Shown piece by piece: positions 16,228-24,708 of a stretch of DNA of 54,666 nt. Positions within the stretch are counted from its first letter, which is position 1, and each line of letters opens with the position of its first letter. The notes under the pieces are model-generated. The model was not told where the DNA came from. It made no database searches and worked only from the letters and a program-made list of their open reading frames with translations. A program made the position numbers and the translations under genes. Source of the stretch: an uncultured Alphaproteobacteria bacterium (GTDB lineage Bacteria; Pseudomonadota; Alphaproteobacteria; HIMB59); contig CABZOW010000004.1 of the NCBI GenBank assembly GCA_902527525.1, positions 1 to 54,666 on the forward strand, read 5' to 3'.

Positions 16228-17202
16228 ATGATGAAAGTAACCTCTTTAGACTTATTCGCAGGTATAGGTGGTATGAGAATTGGTTTAGAAAAGGCATTAA
16301 AAAAATATCGCTTCAAACATGAATGTGTCATGGCAAGTGACATAGACAAATATGCCAAAGAAACCTATTTAAATAATTTTCCATCTACTCCTTTTATTGG
16401 TGATGTTAGTGACTTAAATAATGAGAATAAGATTAAAAAAATTATACCTAAACATAACCTTTTATTAGCTGGTTTTCCATGCCAGCCCTTCTCCAGAGCT
16501 GGACACAAAAAAGGACTTGAGGATACTAGGGGTACTCTTTTTTATTATATTGCTAAAATATTATCTAATAAGAAACCTGATGCTTTTATCTTAGAAAATG
16601 TCAGAGGTCTAAAAGAACATGACGAAGGGAAAACCCTAGAAATAATGCTTAAAGTTTTAAGAAAGAAATATTTTGTTCCCGACCCAAAAGTATTAAATTC
16701 AAAAGATTTTGGGCTACCACAAAATAGGGCAAGAATTTTTATCGTAGGAATAAGAAAAGATCTCTATAAAAAAAAATTTATTTTCCCAATTGGAAACAAA
16801 AAAGAAACTTATGTGGGTCAGATACTAGAAAAAAGAGTTGGTAAAAGTTTTCAAATAAGTGACAGGCTATGGGACAGTCATGTGAAGCGTAAAGAGAGAA
16901 ACAAAAAAAATGGTAAGGGTTTTGGGTATAGCCTTTTTGATAAGCATGATCCCTATACAAGGACTCTATCAGCGAGATACAACAAAGATGGTAGTGAAAT
17001 TTTAATTAAAACAAAAAAGAACCCTAGAAAATTGACTCCCAGAGAATGTGCAAATTTACAGGGTTTTCCTAAATCATTTAAACTTACGGTCTCAAATGCT
17101 CAGTCCTATAAACAATTTGGAAATGCTGTTTCAGTTGATGTTGTAGAAAATTTATCTAAAAGTCTTATTCAAAGTTTATATTCAAAAAAAATTAATCGAT
17201 AA
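16228..17202 (+). CDS. DNA (cytosine-5) methyltransferase, DISARM DrmMII-like
   Basis: A 324-residue enzyme that transfers methyl from S-adenosylmethionine to C5 of cytosine in DNA. Motif I is LDLFAGIGGMRIGL (residues 7-20). The catalytic PCQ loop is GFPCQPFSRAG with nucleophile Cys85. ENVRGL at 123-128 is motif VI, and QNRARIFIVGI follows near residue 165. The target-recognition stretch lies about 190-270, and the C-terminal TPRECANLQGFP...SYKQFGNAVSV closes the domain. No partner restriction nuclease is adjacent. Instead its last 11 bases overlap the end of the convergent drmB-like gene. In class 2 DISARM such a methylase marks host DNA; here it would be transcribed separately from the defence operon. 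Confidence 0.88.
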   Translation: MMKVTSLDLFAGIGGMRIGLEKALKKYRFKHECVMASDIDKYAKETYLNNFPSTPFIGDVSDLNNENKIKKIIPKHNLLLAGFPCQPFSRAGHKKGLEDTRGTLFYYIAKILSNKKPDAFILENVRGLKEHDEGKTLEIMLKVLRKKYFVPDPKVLNSKDFGLPQNRARIFIVGIRKDLYKKKFIFPIGNKKETYVGQILEKRVGKSFQISDRLWDSHVKRKERNKKNGKGFGYSLFDKHDPYTRTLSARYNKDGSEILIKTKKNPRKLTPRECANLQGFPKSFKLTVSNAQSYKQFGNAVSVDVVENLSKSLIQSLYSKKINR

Positions 17203-19099
17203 AATCTTTAAAGAAGGATATCTCTCGATTATCTATTTTCCCCGATATCAAAGATCTATTTAGAAGTCTATTTCCTTCTTCACAAGATGTTTCGGGAAGC
17301 AAACTACAGCTATAACATGCAGCTATATTGGTTCCATCAGTGCCTTGTTGATCGTTCTCAATGCAAAGAGGATCATATGAACACCACAATGAAGAGTTTA
17401 TTGCTTTTTGGACATTTTTCTCTAATAAAAAGGGCTCACACTGTCTAATCAATCCTCCATAAGATCCCTCACTATCCCCTGAGGCTGTATAAATCAAAAC
17501 ACCGTTCATTGGATGATTAGGGTTAGAATTGCAATAAATTCTCTCTCTTAGCTCTGTAGCGCTATATCCACACTCATAACTAAACTGTTTGATAATTAAA
17601 TGAGAAAAAGTATGCAGAAGGTAAAATTTATAACTAATGTTTCTATTATCTAAACCCATATTTTTTCTAAAAGAATTATATCTATCAATTGATTTATCCA
17701 TGCTACTCACAAGTTCATTATCAATAATATCTTTCTCCCATTTTGAAATTGAGTCTTGATTAAATTCAAAGAAAATTCCCTCACCCCTCACCTCAATACC
17801 AGGGCTCCATCTCTCACCATTTTTATCTGTTTCGACAACTGATTGAATTCTATTATCTTGGGATAATGTTAAACTTTCAGGATCATGCGGCTCAATTCTT
17901 GTGAAGCCATAAAAAGCTCTGATTTCTCTGAGCTTTTCAACTTTATAGATATTATCAAAGATATTTTTAAATTTTTCAGAAAACAAAGAATTATCTATTT
18001 TTTTAATTATTAGATTTTTTTCCTTATCAAATTCTTGGTTGATAATAGCCTCATATTCTTGAAGTCTAAATTCTTCTTCACTTAAATGTTCAGATTTATT
18101 GACACTTAGATTTATATATTTCTTTTGAAACGCCTTTTTTAATTCATCAACATTTACATTAAATACAGTTGCAAAAGCATTTAATTGCTGGTCGATTTGA
18201 TCATCAATATTGGTTTGTGCTAAATCTATAAGCTTTTCATTATGTTCTTTAAAAATTTTGTCTATATCTTTAGAGAACTCAACTTGACTTTTTGGAAGGT
18301 AAATTGATGATTTTGTTATTGGAAAATAAGCGTTCGAGGCTCCTTGCTGCATGACTTTTAATGTTTCTTTGCATTTATCATAATTGGCTCCTTGCCATGG
18401 CTTGGACCCAGTACAATTTTCTTTGCCAATGCCAGCAGTCATCACACCTTGAAATGTTTTGAATTTTTTGCAATCTAGGCACACAACTCTAATTGATGAA
18501 ATGTTTTCTTGATCTTCAAATTTTAATCTATGACTTGTATCTTCGTCATCAATTTCATAATCATGTATCCAAGCACGGTACGGAAAATCTTGGACATGAC
18601 CTTTTTTACATACAGCGATAAATCGTGAAGGTATAAGTTTAGGCAATCTATCAGGGTTTTGTTGTTTTGTTTTAGAACAAATATTTTTAATATTAGTTAT
18701 AGATCCATTACAAAAAAGGGGATCGTGTTTCTTTCCATTAGCATGTTCAGCTGTCAAAGAAACTTTATTCATATATCCACACCTAGGACAATAATGCCAT
18801 CTCGGAAATCTAAAGGCTTTTATAGTTCTCTGCTGCATTAAGTGGGAACTGTGTTTAGAAAAATAAACTGGTGGAACTTTAAAATGATCAACTCCCAGTC
18901 TTTTTTGAAGTCTCACATCTCTAATTCTCCATTGGGGGGGATAGTCACCAGATGCCCAGTACGCCGGACTAGATAAAATGACACTATCGTCATTAATAGT
19001 GGGCATGATACTTCCTGGACCATAAACAGATAAATATTGGGGTATTCTTATATCAACTTTTTTGGGAAAATATTTGAATCTTTTATTATTGTTTGACAA
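17192..19099 (-). CDS. drmB: DrmB-like DUF1998 protein of a DISARM-type system
   Basis: A 635-residue protein with four cysteine clusters: CPRCGYMN at residues 104-111, CKKGHVQDFP near 164, CLDCKKF near 207, and the C-terminal series ending CYSCSLLPETSCEEGN near 595-612. The DUF1998 core is present: LLHTFSHLIIKQFSYECGY, then LRERIYC and VLIYTASGDSEGSYGGL. In DISARM, DrmB forms a complex with the helicase DrmA that loads on foreign DNA. The N-terminus overlaps the 3' end of the drmA-like gene by 14 bases, which indicates tight co-expression. Overall length and domain order agree with DrmB. It is the last gene of the defence operon. Confidence 0.85.
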   Translation of the reverse strand: MSNNNKRFKYFPKKVDIRIPQYLSVYGPGSIMPTINDDSVILSSPAYWASGDYPPQWRIRDVRLQKRLGVDHFKVPPVYFSKHSSHLMQQRTIKAFRFPRWHYCPRCGYMNKVSLTAEHANGKKHDPLFCNGSITNIKNICSKTKQQNPDRLPKLIPSRFIAVCKKGHVQDFPYRAWIHDYEIDDEDTSHRLKFEDQENISSIRVVCLDCKKFKTFQGVMTAGIGKENCTGSKPWQGANYDKCKETLKVMQQGASNAYFPITKSSIYLPKSQVEFSKDIDKIFKEHNEKLIDLAQTNIDDQIDQQLNAFATVFNVNVDELKKAFQKKYINLSVNKSEHLSEEEFRLQEYEAIINQEFDKEKNLIIKKIDNSLFSEKFKNIFDNIYKVEKLREIRAFYGFTRIEPHDPESLTLSQDNRIQSVVETDKNGERWSPGIEVRGEGIFFEFNQDSISKWEKDIIDNELVSSMDKSIDRYNSFRKNMGLDNRNISYKFYLLHTFSHLIIKQFSYECGYSATELRERIYCNSNPNHPMNGVLIYTASGDSEGSYGGLIRQCEPFLLEKNVQKAINSSLWCSYDPLCIENDQQGTDGTNIAACYSCSLLPETSCEEGNRLLNRSLISGKIDNREISFFKDFID

Positions 19100-22000
19100 T
19101 TCTATTAATCCTTACTTGTCCTTGTCCATCAACTGTTCTCATATTTGTTAATGTTTCTATCGCATCGTCCCAGTTCTCATCTAAGGAGGTATTGAATGGT
19201 TTAAGCAAAGGTTTTTTTTGATTTAATTTCGTAATATCCATATATCCATAAATCTCAGGCTCTAAACTTTTCCATTTTTGGAAAAAACTATCTATTAATT
19301 CTTCAATTTCAGATTTCTCATTTTCATAATATTCAGGTTCGCAAATTTTAAACCTCTCAAGGACAATTGATTTAACTTTTGTTATGAGTTCCTCATCTAC
19401 TAGTTTTATGGAAGGTTTATCTTCAAGACTCTCATCACCAATCAATTTCACTAAGGTTAAAATCACCGAATGTAATGCTCTTTCTAGAAGATTTTTGGAA
19501 AAAGGAGTAACAGATGTAGGTTCCACATAGCTATATATAGAGGAATGATAGTGATCAAATCTCTCAAAGTGCGATCTATCTCTTGATTTCGAGGTGTTGT
19601 ATATTGTAAAAACCAAGCCTAAATCAGATTTGCTTCTACCAACTCTACTAGATGCCTGAATATATTCTGAAGTGGTTTTTGGCTGACCATTGATGATCAT
19701 TATATTTAATCTCGAAATATCAATACCTACTTGGATCATATTCGTTGCAAGACAGATATCTACAACACTACCGCCGCTCATTTTTACTTCTTTATCATCA
19801 GTACCAATAATTTTATTTTGCTGTAATCTTTGAAAGTATTTTGTCAAATTAGACTCAGTTTCTCTACTGGTTAACTCTACCTTGCCTTTGTCTGAATAAA
19901 GATATCTTCTAATATGTTTTTTTTTCTCATTTTTTGAGGAAATATTTAGGCGGTCATAATACCTTCTCAGGGTATTTCTTATATTATTTTCGATTAGCGT
20001 ATTAGCTTGGTTCAGCTCTCTAGTAGAATTAAAATACAACACACTAGTCCAATACATATCGGCAATATGTGGATCACCTTCATTGAAAAGATGGAGCTTA
20101 GGTTCCTGTGCGATGTAAGCTGTAAGTCTTGATAAGGTAATTTGTTGTGATGAATTTGCAGAAAAAAATATTCCAACATACATTCTTCCTTTTTTTTCTT
20201 CTTTAACTTCAGCAAAATAAGAATTTCCCATTTTACTTAACTGAGGAGGAAACAAATTACTCTGCCTACCATATAATGATCTTATTTGATTTTGAGAGTT
20301 TGAAATTGTAGCTGTTGAAGCAATGATTTTAGGCTTAATGCTCTTTTGATTGATCGTATCTTCGCATAACTTTTCTATCATTAACTCAAAAAAGCCAACC
20401 ATAGAACCTAATTTTCCAGAAATTAGATGTAGCTCATCTTGAATAATTAGCTGAGGTTTAATTTGATTTGGATTTTTCTTGTTGAAGAAAAGTTTCTTTA
20501 CCTCTTTAAATTTCCAAGGTGTGATTGCAAATTTATCGACAGTTGCAATTATTAAGCTTGGCTTTTGCGTATAAAGAACTTCATCAACTGTATACACAGG
20601 AAGGCCTTCATGAAAATCACATTTTGTGTTTTCACAGTAATAATCCCCATCGTCACCGTATCCTTTGGTTGTTAAATCCTCTTGATTTTTTTGTAGTGGC
20701 CCCATTTCAGTTCCACACCAAGGACAATTGAGCAAAACTAAGTTAGTTCTTTTGCCGTTTTCTCTTATTTCATTTTTTATACTTCTCCATCTTTCTTTAG
20801 TGTTTGGCGACGAATTATTACCCACAAATAATCCAATGGATATTTCTTTTTCTCCAAGGAGACTCAAATTACCTCGTCTAATTTTTTCCATCGAGCAAAT
20901 TAATGATTGGGCACGTTGGAATTGTTGGCCAGTAAGGAGGCGAAGTGTATATCTCATCAATATATAATTTCCGAAAGATTTTGAGTTTATAATTTTGTTA
21001 TAAAAAATTGTAAAAGCAGAAAGTCCAAGATATGCCTCTGTTTTTCCACCACCAGTTGGGAACCAAAGAAGGTCTACAATGTTTCTAGAGGGGTCGTCTT
21101 TATCAATAATCGACTTTAAATTAATTAGAATAAAAGCTAATTGAAATGGTCTCCATAAACCTCTTTTTATATTAGCTGCATAATCTTCATAATTAGTTAT
21201 GTCTATTTGATAGTTTTCTTCAGAATATTTAAAGTTATCTTTGTCCCAAATATTCTTTTTTCCATTAAATCCATTTTCAACAATATGGTAATGACATTGC
21301 TGCATAATCATTGACTGATTCATTAATTGAAATGCTTTTAAACAATGGGGGCTAAAAATATCAGAGCCTCTGCTAATTAAAGATAGTCCTTCTTTTATTC
21401 GTCTTTTAATATTTTTACATTGTTCTAAATTTCTTAAAAAAAAGAAATTCTCACTTTCAGACATATTGTCTTGTTCGGCAGAAGTTTTAATTATCCAATC
21501 ATCATAATTTGAAATCAATAAATTAACTTGGTTAGAAATATAATTTTCATCCTTGCTAAGTTTAAACATTGACAGCTCAATTGCCTCATTGGGCTCTACT
21601 GGATGAGTATAGTGTTTTGGCATAGATACTGTGTACACAGAATTACATAAACTTTTTATAGGATCATTCCAACTACATGCACAACCATGACCAATAGCAA
21701 AATTCTTTTTATCTCTATTTAAAAAATTTGAATTATATAGATCATAAATTAGATCATGGTATTTCTCTCTCTTGAAATTATCCTCTTGGTTAAGAATAGT
21801 TTCAAAATCTGATTTGAAAGAAATGAAACAATTTTTATTATTTAAACTATTAATTCTTAGATTGGCTTGAAAAATACATTCTTGGTTATCAATTTTTGGT
21901 TTTTCTCCCGGTGCTTGCTCTTTTTGAATATTATTAATAAGAGAAGTGGTAATAAAAAAAAGTCCTTTATGTGATTTATACGTTCTGCCCTCAATATGAA

Positions 22001-22919
22001 TTTTTATTTTGTCATCCTCAAAAAGATGGTCAATTTTAAAATTTTTTTTATTTGACAATTCATCAGCACGTAAAATATAGCTAAGATTCCTCTTATATCT
22101 AACATAACCACTAATATTTTTTGAAAACTTTTCATCAGAAGGCATTGATTTATATAAATCTTGCAGATTATTTAATAATTCTTGAATTTTATTTTTATCT
22201 AATGAACTTACCTTGTTGAATAAAGATAAAAGTCTTTTATCTGTTTTATCATTAATGTCTTGTTTACAGATTTTTCTTATAGGATTAATGATGTTACCAA
22301 AATTATTTTCATCAATTCCTAAATCTTCATAATAAATATTTCTATCAAGACTAAACTCTTCATAAATATTTAAAGATTGATTAATATAGATTACTTCTAA
22401 AAAAAGTAATTCAATAATTTCATCCTCTATATTATCAATTTTTTTATAAACAGATATCTCATCTGCTATTACTTCAATATCATCAGAAAAATCTGTGATA
22501 ACTGTCAAACCCAAAGAACTAGGTAAATATTGATTTGCTAAACTTATATTAGTGTCTTCTGCAGATTCAGTTTCTACTTTCTCATTTTCATTATCCTCTA
22601 TCTCAAAACTATTGTCATTATTAGCAACATCTTCTCTTCCATACTTTATTTCATCTTCATTTTCATCTGAACTTGAAATATCTTCTTGGGTTTCGTTGCT
22701 ATCAATAATTGATCTTTGTGGAAATAAAACTCCTGCACCATATTTATTTTTGGGCCCTGGTTGTAAAACTATTTCAGTTTCGTAGTCAAAAAAAGATTTA
22801 GATAATTTATATTTATTGGGAAATAAATTTTTGAAAGTCTTTATGTCTGGCCCAATTGACTCTTGATATATTTGATCATATAAAGAATTTCTAAAGCTAT
22901 TTTCCGTCATATACATCAT
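19086..22919 (-). CDS. drmA: DrmA-like SF2 helicase of a DISARM-type system
   Basis: A 1277-residue helicase. The first 590 residues are a large, acidic and poorly conserved N-region. The Walker A motif is PTGGGKTEAYLG (621 on). A CxxC pair (CPWC at 732-735, then C762 and C767) forms a probable zinc element inserted in the first RecA domain. The DExH box is QDELHL (827-832), and STATISNS follows near 868. In the second RecA domain ATNMIQVGIDI (1058-1068) and QASSRVGRS (1088-1096) are motifs V and VI. This architecture with GGGKT-EAYLG and DELH is that of DrmA, the ATPase that works with DrmB in DISARM. It overlaps the upstream NERD-helicase gene by 23 bases. Confidence 0.87.
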   Translation of the reverse strand: MMYMTENSFRNSLYDQIYQESIGPDIKTFKNLFPNKYKLSKSFFDYETEIVLQPGPKNKYGAGVLFPQRSIIDSNETQEDISSSDENEDEIKYGREDVANNDNSFEIEDNENEKVETESAEDTNISLANQYLPSSLGLTVITDFSDDIEVIADEISVYKKIDNIEDEIIELLFLEVIYINQSLNIYEEFSLDRNIYYEDLGIDENNFGNIINPIRKICKQDINDKTDKRLLSLFNKVSSLDKNKIQELLNNLQDLYKSMPSDEKFSKNISGYVRYKRNLSYILRADELSNKKNFKIDHLFEDDKIKIHIEGRTYKSHKGLFFITTSLINNIQKEQAPGEKPKIDNQECIFQANLRINSLNNKNCFISFKSDFETILNQEDNFKREKYHDLIYDLYNSNFLNRDKKNFAIGHGCACSWNDPIKSLCNSVYTVSMPKHYTHPVEPNEAIELSMFKLSKDENYISNQVNLLISNYDDWIIKTSAEQDNMSESENFFFLRNLEQCKNIKRRIKEGLSLISRGSDIFSPHCLKAFQLMNQSMIMQQCHYHIVENGFNGKKNIWDKDNFKYSEENYQIDITNYEDYAANIKRGLWRPFQLAFILINLKSIIDKDDPSRNIVDLLWFPTGGGKTEAYLGLSAFTIFYNKIINSKSFGNYILMRYTLRLLTGQQFQRAQSLICSMEKIRRGNLSLLGEKEISIGLFVGNNSSPNTKERWRSIKNEIRENGKRTNLVLLNCPWCGTEMGPLQKNQEDLTTKGYGDDGDYYCENTKCDFHEGLPVYTVDEVLYTQKPSLIIATVDKFAITPWKFKEVKKLFFNKKNPNQIKPQLIIQDELHLISGKLGSMVGFFELMIEKLCEDTINQKSIKPKIIASTATISNSQNQIRSLYGRQSNLFPPQLSKMGNSYFAEVKEEKKGRMYVGIFFSANSSQQITLSRLTAYIAQEPKLHLFNEGDPHIADMYWTSVLYFNSTRELNQANTLIENNIRNTLRRYYDRLNISSKNEKKKHIRRYLYSDKGKVELTSRETESNLTKYFQRLQQNKIIGTDDKEVKMSGGSVVDICLATNMIQVGIDISRLNIMIINGQPKTTSEYIQASSRVGRSKSDLGLVFTIYNTSKSRDRSHFERFDHYHSSIYSYVEPTSVTPFSKNLLERALHSVILTLVKLIGDESLEDKPSIKLVDEELITKVKSIVLERFKICEPEYYENEKSEIEELIDSFFQKWKSLEPEIYGYMDITKLNQKKPLLKPFNTSLDENWDDAIETLTNMRTVDGQGQVRINRIVKQ

Positions 22920-24708
22920 ATTCTAGCAGCCTATTGTATATTTGCTGTATTTTTTTACGAAATTTTTCGTTTATCAAAATTTTTAAATTGCTCTTGGCTC
23001 TAGTTAAAGCAATGAAGTGATATAAATTTTCTTGTGCATTACTAAAATCTACATCTATATAAATTATAGTTGAGGCCTCTAATCCTTTGAAACCTTGTAA
23101 TGTAGAAAAATATACTTGATCTTTTTTGTATAAAAATGAGTGGATATTCTTCTCTGTTAAAATTGTTAAATCAAAATTTACATCTGCAAAATTAACTTTA
23201 TTAAGTAAAGAATTGGGAAGTGTGAATTTAGATAAAAATACAATACCTTGTTTAATTAACTCGTAGTCAAAGCTCTTAATTATTTCAGATATTTTAAAAA
23301 TAAAATCATCTTCGTTTGTAAAATATTGAATTTCTGGAACTAGATTGCTTTTAGTAACTAATTTGAATGGTAAATGATTATATTCTCCAAAAGCGGAAGC
23401 ATACTTACCTATATTAACTGTATTTCTGTAATTTTTCTTTAATGTGCTTTTCCAAAAACTATCAAAAAATGAATTATAGTTTTTTAAAGATTGTCTTTTA
23501 TAAATATTTTGGTTTTCAAAATCACCAAAAAAAACTAGTGAACTTTCATCAAAAGTATTTTTTAAAAGTAAGTTAATAAATTCAAGATTTAAGTCAGATA
23601 AAATATCTTGTGCTTCATCAACAATAATAAAATCAAATTTATATTTTTCATCTATTGCGGCGATAGCAAATCTAGGAAGTATCTCATCAAAAACTTCGCT
23701 ATCATTTTTGCCCTCTATTGAATTTTTATAATCAACCTCTAAAGATGATTGTCCAACTATTTTTCTCATCAAATCATGAATAATAAAACAATTTTCATTA
23801 TTCATATTTTCATTTTCCAATTTAAATTGAACAGATGTTTTGATTAACTTATTAAAATAAAGAAAACAAACTTTGTGAGTCAATGAAACTCTCTTATATA
23901 GCTCAATAGCTAAAAAACTTTTACCGGTACCAGGTGGTCCCTGAAATAAAATCTTTGGATTTGAGTCTAAGTTATCTTCAATATTGTCTAATTGATCTTG
24001 CTGTTCAGTTGAAAAACTACAAATTGCTTCATCTACTAATTGATTTAAATAAGATAATTTTACAACAAATTGAAAGTCAGGTCTTAGGATCTGCTTAATT
24101 GATTTCATTAATTTTTGATCAAAATGTTTATTTTTAAACTCGAATTGCTTTGAATTATTAAGTTGCAAATTAACTGACTTAATTAACCTTTGAATGAAAT
24201 CTTCATCTGAATTGAAATCATCATGGCAAGTAAGGTCTTCTCTATTGATGTCTGAGGGTAATATTGGTCTAGTACATTCGGGAAACATGACATGCATACC
24301 TAAAGATCGATTAGATATTTTCTCCCATATAATTTTATGGTTATCTTTTAATCTCTTATGAATAACTTCATTGAGTTTAAACATACCATCCTTTGCTTGT
24401 TGGAAAGGAGATTTGGTTAATTTTTCATAGTTTCCCTTATACCTATTGAATATGGTCCATACTCCGTCTTCACATTTAAGATGAGAGGATTTAGCTTCAA
24501 TACAAATTATTCCAAATTCTGGAATAAGAATAACAAAGTCTATTTCTCCAAATCTATATTTATCTCTGGAAGTTCCAGGAGGTAAACCCAAGGAATGCAA
24601 AACAATCCAATTTTTAGTTTGCTTATTTTTTTCAAAAATTTTAAATATTTTTTTTTCAGCCGAACTTTTCGTATATTCAAAAATATTTGGGGGATAACAT
24701 TTAGCCAT
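22897..24708 (-). CDS. NERD nuclease domain fused to an SF1 (UvrD-like) helicase
   Basis: A 603-residue protein. Residues 15-130 form a NERD domain: GEIDFVILIPEFGIICIEAKS gives the PD-(D/E)xK-type acidic residues E55/D57 and the E71-A-K73 pair. An SF1 ATPase follows: Walker A GPPGTGKS at 257-264, Walker B IIVDEAQD at 361-368, FFGDFENQ near 393, TLQGFKGLE near 536 and ALTRAKSNL at 567-575. NERD proteins are predicted nucleases, and NERD-helicase fusions turn up in defence islands and plasmids. In this operon it sits between the DrmE-like and DrmA genes, overlapping both, where known class 2 DISARM has no such protein. The PLD protein DrmC is missing here, so this could provide the nuclease activity of the system. 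Confidence 0.82.
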   Translation of the reverse strand: MAKCYPPNIFEYTKSSAEKKIFKIFEKNKQTKNWIVLHSLGLPPGTSRDKYRFGEIDFVILIPEFGIICIEAKSSHLKCEDGVWTIFNRYKGNYEKLTKSPFQQAKDGMFKLNEVIHKRLKDNHKIIWEKISNRSLGMHVMFPECTRPILPSDINREDLTCHDDFNSDEDFIQRLIKSVNLQLNNSKQFEFKNKHFDQKLMKSIKQILRPDFQFVVKLSYLNQLVDEAICSFSTEQQDQLDNIEDNLDSNPKILFQGPPGTGKSFLAIELYKRVSLTHKVCFLYFNKLIKTSVQFKLENENMNNENCFIIHDLMRKIVGQSSLEVDYKNSIEGKNDSEVFDEILPRFAIAAIDEKYKFDFIIVDEAQDILSDLNLEFINLLLKNTFDESSLVFFGDFENQNIYKRQSLKNYNSFFDSFWKSTLKKNYRNTVNIGKYASAFGEYNHLPFKLVTKSNLVPEIQYFTNEDDFIFKISEIIKSFDYELIKQGIVFLSKFTLPNSLLNKVNFADVNFDLTILTEKNIHSFLYKKDQVYFSTLQGFKGLEASTIIYIDVDFSNAQENLYHFIALTRAKSNLKILINEKFRKKIQQIYNRLLEYDVYDGK